A stretch of DNA of 64,000 bases, taken from NCBI RefSeq assembly GCF_964355755.1, contig NC_092672.1, positions 11,156,501 to 11,220,500 on the forward strand, in the 5' to 3' direction. The notes under the pieces were generated by a model. It was not told the DNA's origin. It did not search any database and worked only from the letters and a program-made list of their open reading frames with translations. Shown piece by piece: positions 24,535 to 37,395 of the stretch (position 1 is the first letter of the stretch; each line of letters opens with the position of its first letter). Source of the stretch: Antedon mediterranea. Its lineage: Eukaryota > Echinodermata > Crinoidea > Comatulida > Antedonidae. A program made the translations under genes and the position numbers.

Positions 24535-25569
24535 AACAATGGCGCCACCCATTATCTCTATTCTATCCCACAATGCCTTTCGAAATTGTTAGGCGCTTCG
24601 GACGAACAGGAGATTCTTGTGTTATAAGTTCTTTGGTTTTGTGTAGTACAGTATTCCTGTTCGTCCTCAGCAATCAGGTTGATGAGGTAGGAATTCCCAA
24701 GGAATTCTCCAGCCTCTCTCCCGGAAGCACACAACCAATGATGTTGACACTACAGGTTCAAACCAAAATTTAGTTTTACGGGGGAGTAAACGGGATAAAC
24801 TTCAAATAGGCCTACCTTATAATTCACTTTACCATCATACCAATATATATATTTTTTTAGAAAAAATTAACTGATAATTATTCGATAAAAAAACATTTCT
24901 GTTAACATGTGTCTTAACCGATTCCATTCAGTTAGTTAAACTAATAATGAGATACTTATCTGATTCAAATGATTCAGATAATGTCTGTGTAAATGTATTC
25001 TGTAAACTTTAACCAGGACGTAAAATAATTCTTATTATAATAAATGATCATCATTGATCACGTTTTTTGTTGGATGATCAGATTGGTTAAAAAAATTTTA
25101 ACTGATATAATTTCTGTCAAAAACTAACATAAAACACATTCATTATAAAATGTGATTTTCATGATCCGGATGAACATAATGATAATATAAAATATAATAA
25201 TATAATAGGATAGTTATAGCACCTTCTATTTCGATTTAAATTCAAGGTTTCAATGTTGCGGTCCGCCTTGAAGTTCCTGTAGTTTACCATCTTGAGGGTT
25301 GATTCAAGAAAAAGGGAAGAAATTAAGTAATCAAAGTAAATTAAAAGTTTCTTTCGGGTCTGAACACTTTCCGATTAATTCCGTGTGTTTACATTTAGAC
25401 AACTTTACGACAACTTCGTTCTTTGGCCGAAACATCTTACGATATTGACAACTACTTTATTCCGGTTTAAATTTTTCCGCCGGAATGACGTCCATGGATT
25501 AACCTCTCACGTAATTATCTATCTCTTGCGCCGCGTGCGGCGCTATACAATCTTTGCCTTTTTAGCATT

Positions 25570-25775
25570 CAATACATTGTCCAGTGCACGTCTGCTGCGT
25601 TTGCGTACACTAATGTTCATTCGCGCGCATCATTCGCTGATGTTGGTTGTTCCACTCGGCCCCACGGTACGCGTGCAGCATTTTACAAATGATGCATAGA
25701 AGATTAGTCTAGGCCCTAGGCCTAGTTAAGTTCGGAAACTGTAAAACAACTATATAAAACAGCTATATAATTAAA
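25570..25775 (+). promoter_or_regulatory. Upstream region of gene A, duplicated upstream of gene B
   Basis: Words such as TAATGTTCATTCGCG, GCATCATTCGC, TTTACAAATGATGCATAG and TTCGGAAACTGTAAAA are shared in order with 40385-40542 before gene B's start. The stretch next to the start codon carries TATATAAAACAGC, a TATA-like box. No start site can be proven. Confidence 0.5.
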
Positions 25776-28700
25776 ATGATGTCACAGATTTGGAAAACGT
25801 CTCCGCAATTTTTCATATGTTGCATTCTTATCATTGCCGAGTGTGCTTCATTTACTCAAGCACAGCAGGCGTTTGGTAAATTTGCAAATTCTTCTTTATG
25901 GTTAAAACGCAATTCTAACTCGGTCGTTACTGATCAAAACAGCAACATTACAGAAGAAAAGAGTGGCATTGAATTTACGAAAGATGTATCTAATGGAACG
26001 CATAGCCGTCATAAACGTTATATTCAGAACAAATCTTACTGGGCAAATTGGGGACCATGGAGTGAATGTTCCGAGAGCTGCAGTGATAGTTATCGCACCA
26101 GAGAAAGAGGTTGTCGTAATAATGACGGTGTAGACCCAGCTACCAACAGAGAATATATGTGCCCAGGAAAAGGTCAGCAAGTTAAAACTTGTACAGATCC
26201 CTCATGTCCAGATAAAGGGGAGGTAGGAGAATCCGAATATCAAAGGTTGTTACGTATAAGCAATAAAAGAAATTCGGAGGCACGTAAGAGATGGACAAAA
26301 CGCGTGTCAGAAATCAGAGCACCACAAGACGGAAAACGCTATAATTCATACAAGAAGCCAATTCCTAGTAAGTAATAACCTTTCAGGCAGCAAAATAAAT
26401 TACATTTTCACACGTCCAATCAAATAACGTCATGATCAGTAAGTGCAATGATATCGTAACAATACAACGATGTTATTGCTTTTATTGATCATGAAGTCAT
26501 TTGGTCAGATTGTTAAAAATACTATTATCAATGACAGCATAAATGATTATCCTATAGGGCCTAGGCCTAGGCCTAGTTTAAAAACAAAAAATTTTTCCAA
26601 TTTATTTTGTTTTATGTAAGAACAAGGTCATATACATGGCCGCAGTCGTGCGCTAAAGTAATGTTTACCAACCAACCGACCGACATAGTGAGCTGTAGAT
26701 TCGCGTTGCACGTAACTAAAAATGTATGTTTATCTATTTATCGTCCATTGTTATCGTCCTAGTGTAAATTGGCCTTAAATCTAAAATATTTCAGAGAATC
26801 CTATCCTATAGATTATTATTTTATTATGTAGGATCCCAAATGACTGGCCTTTATGGGAATGGACAACTAGTGTTAGAAAAAGGACAGATGAAAGGTGGTC
26901 GATGGACAGTTTGGATGTCATGGGGAAGGTGTAGCAAGACATGTCTTGGTGGCACACGTGAAAGATATCGTACATGCTTGACACCGGATATGAAAATCTC
27001 ACTAACTTGTCGTGGTGAATTCATAGAAAGAACTGACTGCGAGTATGTAGAGTGTGCAGAAGCAAAAGAAACGGCGAGACTGAAACGTAAGTAATATGAA
27101 TAATGTTTGTGTAAGATTGAACTTTCCTACTAAAAAAAACACATTGTATTAATAAACTAAAGTAAAGATTACCGAAATTAAATAACGTTAGGACCGGTAG
27201 AACTTAGATGAGGAAAATATCTATCGTGTTCCACTAGGTGAATTTGTTTGCGCGGAGCGAACGCATCAGCTTACACGCATGCGTATTAATGTTTGCATCT
27301 TCTAAATCCCTTTCTACGCATGCGTATAAGCTGATGCTTTCAAATCGTGCCAAATTCGCCTAGTGGAAAATAGGCTTAACATGCTTAATTTATTTATTTA
27401 TTTCTCAATTCAAACGCAAATTAGACGTATTTTCCTAATATATAAAGTTTGTGTTTGGAAGTAAACACATAGGCCTAGTTTGTTAATAGAACGATAAATA
27501 TGAATACATCTTGGAATAAATTTGTTTCTTAAATCATGTACATTGTAAAATAAAATGAAATTCATCTTCAACAATATTATCTTTACACGTTCTACTATAC
27601 CTTTCTTTGTTTGTATCAAACCTGTTAGTGGCGGTAATTATCGTTGTTGGTTTCTATGTAATAAAAAAAAACCTTCCCATCTCCCCTTTTCAATTTCAAG
27701 CTCTAATATCCCTAAACGTAAATTAGTCAATCATTTTCTTGTTTAAAATTAATGATATTGGCCAAATGATAACTTAAAATTATTTATTTTCTTTAAAGAG
27801 AAAAGAATCTTAACTTATGATGTAAACTAAATTTTTGAATGAATTTTTGTTTTTCAATATCACATATCGTAACTTTTACTATTAACACATGTAACCAAAT
27901 ATAACCAAAACCAGTATAAACAAGGCCATATACATGGCTGTAGTCGCGTGCTCAAGTTAGTGTTTACCGACTAACCGACCGACCAACATAGTGAGCTGTA
28001 AAACCGCGTTGCACGCGTCTAAAAATAAAACTGATTGACCTGTTGTGGCCAACAATTTGCATTACGATTAACTTTTCTAAGTTGAACCTCATAGCACTTG
28101 AAAATAAATCTATCATGATCTAAAGTAATAATAATATGTAACCAAAATCTTACAAAAAAAGTGGTAACCTACCAAACTCGGAAGTAACACTAACAGCGGC
28201 ATTTGGTGCATTTTTTCAAACTTGCAATAAATATCTTCACAATTTAGATTTTTTAATAATGTTTGTGCTGTCTGACATTCCCCAGATTTTGCTTCCATGA
28301 ATTTAAAATAGGAAGTTTACACATCAAAAATATGGTTCATGTATTCATTGGTAGTCCTAATAACTGTTTTTCAAAGTCATTTTCCTCCCAAAATGTGTCC
28401 ATGGTTTGGCTTAGATAAATGTCAAACTAGGAATACTTACTTTTAACAAACTGTTACAGCAAGAATGTAGGCATATTATACTTATTTATAACAACTTTCG
28501 CAAAACACAAGGGATGCTTCTTTTCGAACTGAATGCATGCTGTACATTTTGTGTGAGTTGCTACTAAATTGTACGTTTCAGACAACTTGGTGGAAGCGTA
28601 GAAATGTCGCAATTCGTAGACTTTGTTTAAAATCATTGTTACAACATGTACAATTTTTCCCGTGTTAATGCCTGTAAGAATGGTATTTTTTTGTAGAATT

Positions 28701-31310
28701 TCGTCTGTTTATAATTGGTATCAACTGTGTTTGTCAAAATCCTGGATTAGATATCTTTTGTTGTATCTTTCCTAAGTTTAAGTATATTATTGTCCATGAA
28801 TAAGTTAACCCTGCTGCCAATCTATAGATTAGGTTAACTTTTAGGCTTTTCTTTTGTTATATTTATATCTATATTTTCATCCTGTAATTGTTGTATACAC
28901 TGCTGGATGGGAAAAACTAAGACACAAAATAAGAAAATACAAAAAAGAAATTCCATGCCAACTTGACATATTTTGCTAACGAGGAAAATACTATCAAAGA
29001 TGCGATCAAAGCACCATTTAGAAGACAATAAACAATGCAAAAACGATAAATATTAACAACAGTCTGAATTAATCATCGCTCACTCAACTAACATTTAACC
29101 ATGTTTGTCTTTGTATATTATAGGCCTACTTCTGTTCCTTTAGTTTAGTACCCTACTAAACAAGAGCATACTACGACCTTAAATAATACTTTATTGTTGT
29201 TCTCATTTAGGATTAAAACATAATCCCATACCGTCAATGAGTGGTGGACCATCTGATGAACTATTGAAAAAGATCGTAAGAGGAGAAAAAATTGATGTCA
29301 ACTGGGGGAAGTGGGGTTCATGGGGAGGATGTTCTGCGTCATGCGAGACTGGAGAACGAACACGCTATAGGATGTGCAAGACACTCGAAGGAGAAGTTGC
29401 CCCTGGTTGTGAAGGCAAGGAGATGGAAACTGGTAATTGCAATGCAATGTCATGCAAGGGAGCAAAACGAAACATATACAGTGGATTGGTATTCGGTAAG
29501 TTATTTGCGTAAAACAATGTTTAGTTAATCAATGATAGGTGGTCGTTTTATTTTGCGGGGTCGTTAATACCTGGTGGACATATGTGGTGGTGGTGGTTGA
29601 TCATCGTAGGTTTGTATCATATCCTGTAGAGTGTTGTTATTTTTGTAATCGTCAGACACATTTATAATGTTTGAAAGATTTGTTGCGAGACGATACGTTA
29701 TATCAAAGCAACAGGGGAATAGAGAACGCAGCATACGCCGCTCGTATAGCCAATTAATACCTTGGGTCTATAGAATAGGCCTAGCTAGACAGGTTTACTC
29801 ATGCATATTGGATGTTAAATAGGTAGAGCATATTGCGATAAACAATTATTATTGTTTGGCTTAATTAAAAACATAAATTAAATTTTATCATTTGTTTTCG
29901 TAATTATTTTGAAGAATTATAAGGTTTATTCTTCCATGTTCTACCCGTCATTCAACGTTTTCCATTGACGATATTTCTTTCAGAATTAATAAGCAGAGCC
30001 ATAATATATAAAGAGTTACGACATTGGGTTAAAGTCACATGATAACACTAGAGCAAAATGTGTCAGAATTTTCTCCACCGATGCATGTAAAGTATAGGAG
30101 AAACACAATATTTTAAAGATTTTCATTATTTAAATTTAATTGCAAATTTGATGTTTCTCGACGCACGTAACTAAAGTTGTTCGTAATGCTTGAGCACGCG
30201 CAGATCTATTTGTTTACAAAGTGGGCGGAGCTTGTGTGCTGCTGCATGTTGAGAAATAGCGTTAAAGTTAACGTTTACGTGCACCCTATTGTTAACTTTC
30301 TTTAATTTCGTATATTATTTATCTTTACCCTAGACTTTAGTGATTCAGAAGGTGTCAACATTCGTCAAAAGACATCGCCCAAGTCAAAGAGTAGTCCTTA
30401 CAATCAAGGAGATGCTCCCAAACTTCCATCTATTGCGAGTTCACCAAGGAAGTCTTCCAGTCCGTATAGCGCAGGTGATGCTCCTAAGGTTCCACCAAAG
30501 TATAACGCCAGGAGTAGACCATCAGGTCCATACAGCCAAGGAGATGCTCCTAAACTTCGACCCATCTCCAGTTCACCAAGGAAATCTTATGGTCCATATA
30601 GCGCAGGCGATGCGCCTAGAGTTCCTCCAAAGTATAACGCCAGGAGTAGACCATCAGGTCCATACAGCCAAGGAGATGCTCCTAAACTTCGACCCATCTC
30701 CAGTTCACCAAGGAAATCTTACGGTCCATATAGCGCAGGCGATGTGCCTAGAGTTCCTCCAAAGTATAACGCCAGGAGTAGACCATCAGGTCCATACAGC
30801 CAAGGAGATGCTCCTAAACTTCGATCCATCTCCAGTTCACCAAGGAAGTCTTACGGTCCATATAGCGCAGGCGATGCGCCTAGAGTTCCTCCAAAGTATA
30901 ACGCCAGGAGTAGACCATCAGGTCCATACAGCCAAGGAGATGCTCCTAAACTTCGACCCATCTCCATTTCACCAAGGAAATCTTATGGTCCATATAGCGC
31001 AGGCGATGCGCCTAGAGTTCCTCCAAAGTATAACGCCAGGAGTAGACCATCAGGTCCATACAGCCAAGGAGATGCTCCTAAACTTCGACCCATCTCCAGT
31101 TCACCAAGGAAATTTTACGGTCCATATAGCGCAGGCGATGCGCCTAGAGTTCATCCAAAGTATAACGCCAGGAGTAGACCATCAGGTCCATACAGCCAAG
31201 GAGATGCTCCTAAACTTCGACCCATCTCCAGTTCACCAAGGAAGTCTTACGGTCCATATAGTGCCGGTGATGCGCCAAGGGTTCCTCCAAAATATAACGC
31301 GAATAATTAG
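25776..31310 (+). CDS. Gene A: secreted protein with three TSP1 domains and a Tyr/Pro-rich repeat tail
   Basis: Not a gene I can name. Exons 25776-26367, 26832-27086, 29211-29495 and 30334-31310 join in phase (2109 nt, 702 residues). Residues 1-30 form a signal peptide (hydrophobic FFICCILIIAECASF). A basic RHKR site at 78-81 suggests furin cleavage. TSP1 domains follow: about 88-144 (WANWGPWSECSESC), one in exon 2 (WTVWMSWGRCSKTC) and one in exon 3 (WGKWGSWGGCSASC). Each keeps the W..W..W and Cys pattern. Exon 4 encodes seven units of 44 residues (SGPYSQGDAPKLRPI, then SSPRKSYGPYSAGDAP), basic and rich in Pro, Ser and Tyr, ending at TAG with no membrane segment. All three introns are phase 1. 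It duplicates the 5' part of gene B. An extracellular matrix or adhesive role is inference. Confidence 0.85.
26630..26725. repeat. Dispersed ~100-bp repeat in gene A intron 1; second copy 27920-28025
   Basis: Both copies share CAAGG(T/C)CATATACATGGC, ACCGACCGAC, ATAGTGAGCTGTA and CGCGTTGCACG in order. The second copy is in intron 2. Related words (ACGCACGTAACTAAA) link them to the family at 8085 and 29720. Confidence 0.55.
27222..27378. repeat. Short TIR element (MITE), family 'TTTTCCACTAGGCGAA', copy 2
   Basis: It begins GTTCCACTAGGTGAATTTG and ends CAAATTCGCCTAGTGGAA. Inner arms ACGCATGCGTAT also pair, giving a near-complete hairpin of about 140 bp. It lies in intron 2 of gene A. Confidence 0.7.
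29720..30290. repeat. Dispersed repeat in gene A intron 3; relative of 8085-8345
   Basis: Ordered blocks shared with the copy inside the TTAA element: TACCTTGGGTCTATAGA, CTCGACGCACGTAACTAAAG and TTGTTTACAAAGTGGGCGGA. Here about 330 bp separate the two halves, suggesting either two elements or an internal insertion. Confidence 0.5.
30399..31300 (+). repeat. Coding tandem repeat, 132-bp unit, seven copies (gene A exon 4)
   Basis: Units are spaced exactly 132 nt (at 30399, 30531, 30663, 30795, 30927, 31059, 31191), encoding 44 residues made of two related halves, each with GPYSxGDAP. Units 2-7 are almost identical at nucleotide level; unit 1 is more diverged. Because 132 is a multiple of three, the +1 frame also stays open for about 335 codons; I take this as a by-product. 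Confidence 0.95.
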
Positions 31311-31640
31311 AAAAAATACCATTATACATACAAGTTACAAAATTTAAAATCTATATAAACCCATTTTGATAATTATCTTACAGGGAGAATTACAATAAAA
31401 TGTTTGTGATTCGTTAGTTCAAAGAATGTTCAATATAATACAGTAATTGCACTTCAATCAAATGTAGTTACTTCACAGCTAATATACCAGAAAAAATAAA
31501 TTCTTCCTTTTCATTATTTCTTTTTATTTGGTTTGTTCTAAAATAACACTACTACAGATTTGGTCAATAGTTGTTAAAATGCTTCCTGATGAAATACTGA
31601 CGGTATAAATAAAAACCATACACATATAGAGTACATATAG
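31311..31640 (+). other. 3' flank of gene A, homologous to intron 4 of gene B
   Basis: Ordered similarity with 44650-44885: AAAGAATGTTCAATA, AAATTCTTCCTTT and GATGAAAT followed by GGCGGTATAAAT-type words. This marks the right end of the A/B duplication and shows that gene A ends where gene B goes into intron 4. No fourth TSP1 exon was found between here and gene B. Confidence 0.6.
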
Positions 31641-31924
31641 TAAGCTATAGAGGTAAATACCTTCTTTAGATGTTTAAAACAAAAGGTATCATAGCCTATC
31701 CTGGGCATTTTAATCTGAATCAAGTGTGGTTATATGCCTATTTTAGCTATGGCTAGGTCTGGTGGTGGTACAAATAATATCATTCGATGAAAGATAAAAG
31801 GTCATATTATTCTCACTCAGCTATCTTTTATTTTTCACCTCTTGAATTGATTTGTACCATCACACTCATAATTAAATCATTAATAATTTAATAATATTAA
31901 ACAGACGTGTGATATTTTAAAGTG

Positions 31925-32575
31925 ATTTAGGCCAAAAAAGTACTTAAATTACAGTACCTTTAGAACGTTTGTATGATTTTAATTAAAATGGAGGGAACAA
32001 CTCTACAATTACAATCAGTTTCAGTTGCCAGGCGGCGTTTCGTTCGTAAAGCTGCCTTTCAGGTCTAGAGTAGACCTAGCTATTTCTAGGATTATTTGGT
32101 TGATATAATTAACAGTTGAAGTGGTATAATATACAAATAATGAATGTTTATAATGAGTGTAATAGTGGTACAAATAATGCAACGCCGAGTTGATATTTAA
32201 CCTTTCATCATTCACCAAAAGCCATTATTTGTACAAGTACACTCATATAATTCATTATTTGTTTTATGTAACATCTAAATAGATTCCTGTCATTTGAATC
32301 AAATAAAAGGTGGCCCTAGCCAAGGCCTACATTTCATTCACATTGATTAAAACAGTAACATTTGGTTTTTAATATTATATTAAATCTTATATTTATATGG
32401 ATTTTATAAACACACCTACTTTAGGACAGACAATTGGAACTTATCTAGGCTAATTATAGTTTTTCCTAAGATTCCACGTCCTGTAGAGATGTTCACATTA
32501 ATTAATCAAAATCCTACACACGATATAATGTTAATTTAAAATGCCTTTTGATCTAAATTAGGCCCCTAGTACAGA
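31925..32575. mobile_element. TIR element (~650 bp), relative in inverted orientation at 49575-50260
   Basis: The left end GATTTAGGCCAAAAAAGT with TTTAGAACGTTTG is mirrored by the right end ATGCCTTTTGATCTAAATTA. The interior (TGGTACAAATAATG, CATTCACC...CCATTATTTG) is itself palindromic. The reverse complement of 32250-32530 matches 49625-50060. No coding capacity. Confidence 0.6.
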
Positions 32576-32989
32576 AATGTACTCCGATCGCGAAAACATT
32601 CAAATCGCCGCGAAAGTACAAAATATGTTGTTGTATTTCTTAAGTTAAGGTGTGGCATGAAATGTCTAACCTGCTTCTGCTTAATTTTAAGCGTCTTCAT
32701 CTCATTTGTTTCCAAAATTGTATTAATAATAAGTAATTTTTATTCTGCTGGTTAATGATCGTTTTATTTGTATATTGCAAAATTTTAATCGTAAGTTTTT
32801 ATAATGTACGGCGCTCGGAGGCCGGATTTATCAAACTTGCTTCTTAGCAAAAAAATCGTCTTTCCTTTGCCTTAAAACCTTGATCTTGCTAATTAAGTCA
32901 GATTTATTATTATATCTACGCAAAAATAGGCAAATTTTCTTAATTTTATCTTAAACCTAATACGAACCTCCCTCTTTCTTCTATAAAAC

Positions 32990-33260
32990 AATCTTAACTG
33001 ATAGTCTTAACTCCCCGATTAAAGGGCCTTTCACACCTGTTCCGGCATGGTTCCGGTCCGGCGAATCGAACGCCAATAGAGAGTTTACGAAACACGACGG
33101 AGAGGGACGACGACGGATTACCAGTGCGCGCTGATGCGTGAAAAGCTGGTTGTCGTCCACTTTAAAAAGTTCATTTACGATACGCGATGGGACGACGACG
33201 TCGCCATTAGGCGCAGGAGCCCCGGATAGCGTTACGTTTGAAAACCCCAAAAAGTGAGGT
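32990..33260. repeat. Fragments of Harbinger-end and 'GGCCTTTCACAC' TIR elements
   Basis: CTTAACTCCCCGATTAAAG matches the left end zone of the Harbinger element (37170-37197), directly joined to GGGCCTTTCACACC. The complement of GCGCAGGAGCCCCGGATAGC occurs at about 36701-36720, and GTGTGAAAGGCCC lies at about 40224-40236. The pieces look like nested, partly deleted elements around the Harbinger insertion. Confidence 0.45.
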
Positions 33261-33377
33261 TTTCAACCATTAGCGGCATGACTGATGTGAGTGATTAATG
33301 TGTTTTACGGACGGTTTCAAGGACTATCCTACCAGTGGGCTGTTCACTGGTCAAATGATTGACACTTTGTATCACCG

Positions 33378-33449
33378 TTTGTAACTGGAGCTGTGACGAC
33401 CTTTGTAACTGGAGCTGTGACGACCTTTGTAACTGGAGCTGTGACGACC
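33378..33449 (+). repeat. 24-bp tandem repeat, three copies
   Basis: The unit TTTGTAACTGGAGCTGTGAC plus GACC occurs three times in a row without change. Confidence 0.9.
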
Positions 33450-34267
33450 TTGCAAGAATACTAGGCCAGAATTTTTAATTGAAAAGTGCCTTGGTATTAA
33501 CAATAACATGGAGATGGAAACAAATTTGTCTATCTTTCTTTCTAAAATAAATGGTCACTATAGTTTCAAACTAGGCTTAGTCCACCACATTAGTAATTAC
33601 GAATCGAAACCTACATTAAAATTGTTGGTATTCTTTGGCCGTTGTTTGATTAATTACATCTTCATGCCATGTTTTTTTTCTCTAATGATTTGGCGATACG
33701 CTCCTATATTAATTAGGCCTACTAGCAGAGGGTTCGATGAGTTTTGAAAAGTTATGGAAATGTGGTCTAACATATAGCAATTCAGTTTTTTAAGGCCTTT
33801 CTTCCTTGTCCGAGCCTTTGGAAATATTAAAAAGTTATATTAATATAATATATTCTGTGTTTTCATGTTTTGAGAAATTGTATATCATTTCAGATGTTTC
33901 GCGCTGCGCTTTTATTTGTTTCGCGCTTCGTCTTGTTCGAGCTTCCTCCGTACATACCGATAATTAATATGATTTTTCATTTCATTTTTTGTACATTATT
34001 AAAAAATAGCATACAGAACCCCATACAGAACATACCCTTCTCTGAGAAAACACTTGTGGGCGATTCCCCGAATACGACATGATGGAATAGCTTTGGAGAC
34101 TTTGACTTTGGAGTAGGCCTAAATCGAAACGTCAAGCAACTCAACAGTTCTTTTCAGAACTAATATAGGCCTACGTGGTGTACCGCAAATTTATATCAAC
34201 AAATATGTAACTTATTTAGCACGTTTAAAATGGATAGCAAAACATATTAAAAAAAAAACCTGAATTA

Positions 34268-35720
34268 TTTCAAACAGACAGCACATTAGTTCAAACGGAT
34301 AGCACAATAGATAGCTCAATCAAATGGATATAACTATGATATAACTGTACTGTGCATTCTATACGGATTATCGGGTAGCACATTCTTTCAAATGGATAGC
34401 ACATTCTTTCAAATGGATAGCACATTCTTTCAAATGGATAGCACATTCTTTCAAATGGATAGCACATTATTTCAAATGGATAGCACATTAGGTAGCACAA
34501 TCAAATGGATATAGTACTGTACATTATTCTATGATTATCGGGTAGCACATTCTTTCAAATGGATAGCACATTAGGCCTATTTCAAATGGATAGCACATTC
34601 TTTCAAATGGATAGCACATTATTTCAAATGGATAGCACATTATTTCAAATGGATAGCACATTAGGTAGCACAATCAAATAGATATAGTACTGTACATTAT
34701 TCTATAAGGATTATCGGGTAGCACATTATTTCAAATGGATAGCACATTATTTCAAATGGATAGCACATTAGGTAGCACAGTCAAATGGATATAGTACTGT
34801 ATTATTCTATACGGATTATCGGGTAGCACATTCTTTCAAATGGATAGCAAATTATTTCAAATGGATAGCACATTCTTTCAAATGGATAGCACATTATTTC
34901 AAATGGATAGCACATTATTTCAAATGGATAGCACATTAGGTAGCACAATCAAATGGATGTAATTGTACTGTACATTATTCTATACGGATTATCGGGTAGC
35001 ACATTCTTTCAAATAGCACATTATTTCAAATGGATAGCACATTATTTCAAATGGATAGCACATTGGGTAGCACAATCAAATGGATATAGTACTGTACATT
35101 ATTCTATAAGGATTATCGGATAGCACATTATTTCAAATGGATAGCACATTAGGTAGCACAATCAAATGGATATAATTGTACTGTACATTATTCTATAGCC
35201 TACGGATTATCGGGTAGCACATTCTTTCAAATGGATAGCACATTAGGTAGCACAGTCAAATGGATATAGTACTGTACATTATTCTATAAGGATTATCGGG
35301 TAGCACATTCTTTAAAATGGATAGCACATTAGGTAGCACAATCAAATGGATATAGTACTGTACATTATTCTATACGGATTATCGGGTAGCACATTCTTTC
35401 AAATGGATAGCACATTGGGTAGCACAATCAAATGGATATAGTACTGTACTGTACATTATTCTATACGGATTATCGGGTAGCACATTCTTTCAAATGGATA
35501 GCACATTCTTTCAAATGGATAGCACATTATTTCAAATGGATAGCACATTAGGTAGCACAATCAAATGGATATATGTAATTGTACTGTACATTATTCTATA
35601 CAGATTATCGGGTAGCACATTCTTTCAAATGGATAGCAAATTATTTCAAATGGATAGCATGGATTTGGGTAGCACAATCAAATTGAGCACATTGGGTAAC
35701 ACATTGCATCAAATGGGAGC
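34268..35720 (+). repeat. Hierarchical satellite based on a ~21-bp unit
   Basis: The short unit CAAATGGATAGCACATT plus CTTT or ATTT is repeated in runs of one to five. Runs are separated by a longer link (GGTAGCACAATCAAATGGAT, then TACTGTACATTATTCTAT and GGATTATCGG). This makes a second-order repeat of variable length (roughly 100-190 bp). It lies between genes A and B. No gene in it. Confidence 0.93.
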
Positions 35721-35764
35721 CTACTGTACAGTTATTCTATTGAATTGAATTGAAATATATATTT

Positions 35765-35930
35765 ATACTGGGTAACCTCTTCAGTCAAAGACTGGTCTCC
35801 CAGCGGGCCCAGTTGGTGATCAGTGGCTGTGATGTACTAATACACCGGGGTAACCCCCCACTCGTCTCGAAAGATGTACTAGGTTCTTTAAAGTACACAC
35901 GAGCTAGATGTGTATTCTATTATCGGGTGT
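35765..35930 (+). repeat. Dispersed repeat, family 'GGTTCTTTAAAGT', copy 3
   Basis: It contains ACACCGGGGTAACCCCCCAC, GATGTACTAGGTTCTTTAAA and GTACACACG, adjoining the satellite. A short ATTATCGGGT after it looks like satellite sequence again, so this copy seems to have inserted into the array. Confidence 0.65.
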
Positions 35931-37395
35931 AGCACATTAAAATTGAGAGGATAAGATGGACATCATAATTTATTATTAAGGGGCAAAACAGCAAATCCTT
36001 ACTGAGGGGACACTCCTATAAAGCGGACATTAAGGGGACGGGGAACATTTAAGCTCAGTGCCAATGTTCACTCAATATATTTTCCATCACAAAATAACAA
36101 AAAAGACGAAATATTTATATCCATTTATCGTTATTAAATAAAAATGGATATCATGATAATTATGATACTTTGTTTGTCTTGAAAGTTTTCATTGGTGAAA
36201 CGTTGCCTGCTACATTTTGAATTTCCGAGTCCAGATCAGTATTAGTATTGGTTTTCCGTGATCTATTCTAAGTTCTAACTAATGAAACAATTTTTAGAAA
36301 ATGATATATCTGATAGATATCATCTAAGTGATGTTTTACATATAAGTTATAACGTTTAACTTTTCATTCTCCATACATTCAATTCTTTTAATATAGTTCT
36401 TGTATAACACCATATCAAGTAGTAGTAGAAATTATTGTAGGGTTTTCTTATTATTCAGTCAATTCAGTGTTTCTATACAGAAAAGAGTAGTCAGTGGCCT
36501 TAACATCAATTAATTGTATAATTTGCACCCAAGGTCGAATAGCAAGAAACTCAGGTCCAGTTACATTGGTGTTCATTGGTCAATAGGAAATGAACAGCAC
36601 ACTTATGGGTGGTGACAAAGTTTAGTTATTGATAAGTTGTCCTTGGGAAAAACACATTAGTTGGGTTGACCATGGGCTGACAGAGTTAACGACTTCGTAA
36701 CGCTATCCGGGGCTCCTGCGCCTAATGCGTCACGCTCGGCTTGATATGTTTGTAAACAATCATCATGGCGTTCGTACAAGATGCATTAAATATCGCACTT
36801 TACGATGATAATAATTGACCCTGAGGAGTATTTACTTTTGTATATATTTTAATAAATGCAATAATATAAATGTACAGTACAAAGATTACAATAATTTTTA
36901 TCTTGCATCGTACAATGACGACGAATGCAACGTGTTTTTCAGGTAAGTCACCACCAACCAATAATTAGTAGGGCCTAGTAAAGCCTATATTTTATGAAAT
37001 CAAATAGCTGATAGTAGGTCTAAATTCAATTGAATTTACGTCAATAAGTTCATTACTAATAAAAGTAGTGTAATTTGATAATTAAAAACAAAAATTAACT
37101 GCAAAACAGCAATTTTGCTGTTGTCTTCTACCAGACGACAACTGGGGCGGATTGCTATAAAACAGTCTTAACTGATGGTCTTAACTCCCCGATTAAAGCC
37201 GGCTTTATCAGATAGACGGTCTTATTAAAGCCAACCCTGTTAGACCATTGCTATAAAACGGTCTTACCCAAGACCGCGACGAGTATAGATGCACAAACAA
37301 CCAACTCATATTATAAAAAAAACTGAGGGCGCACTTTACGCGTATAATACCAAATAAGGTTATGTTCGTCACACTCGCTCAAATCACAATTCAGT

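Noticed and set aside
25902-26180. Minus-strand 92-codon frame opposite exon 1 of gene A, and its twin at 40675-40953
   Set aside because: Exact antisense of the TSP1-1 exon in both duplicates; the conserved strand is the plus strand with signal peptide and Cys pattern.
30340-31347. Long open frame (about 335 codons) in the +1 frame of gene A's repeat exon; a similar one of about 297 codons at 43731-44624 in gene B
   Set aside because: The repeat unit is a multiple of three, so any frame open in one unit stays open in all. The chosen frame is fixed by phase continuity with three upstream exons and is shared by both genes; the other has no splice-compatible start.
34291-34500. Minus-strand frame repeating MCYPFER
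   Set aside because: Translation of the ~21-bp satellite; not a gene.
34250-35720. CRISPR-like array suggested by regular short repeats
   Set aside because: Eukaryotic intergenic satellite: unit spacing is too short, spacers are not unique, and there are no cas genes.
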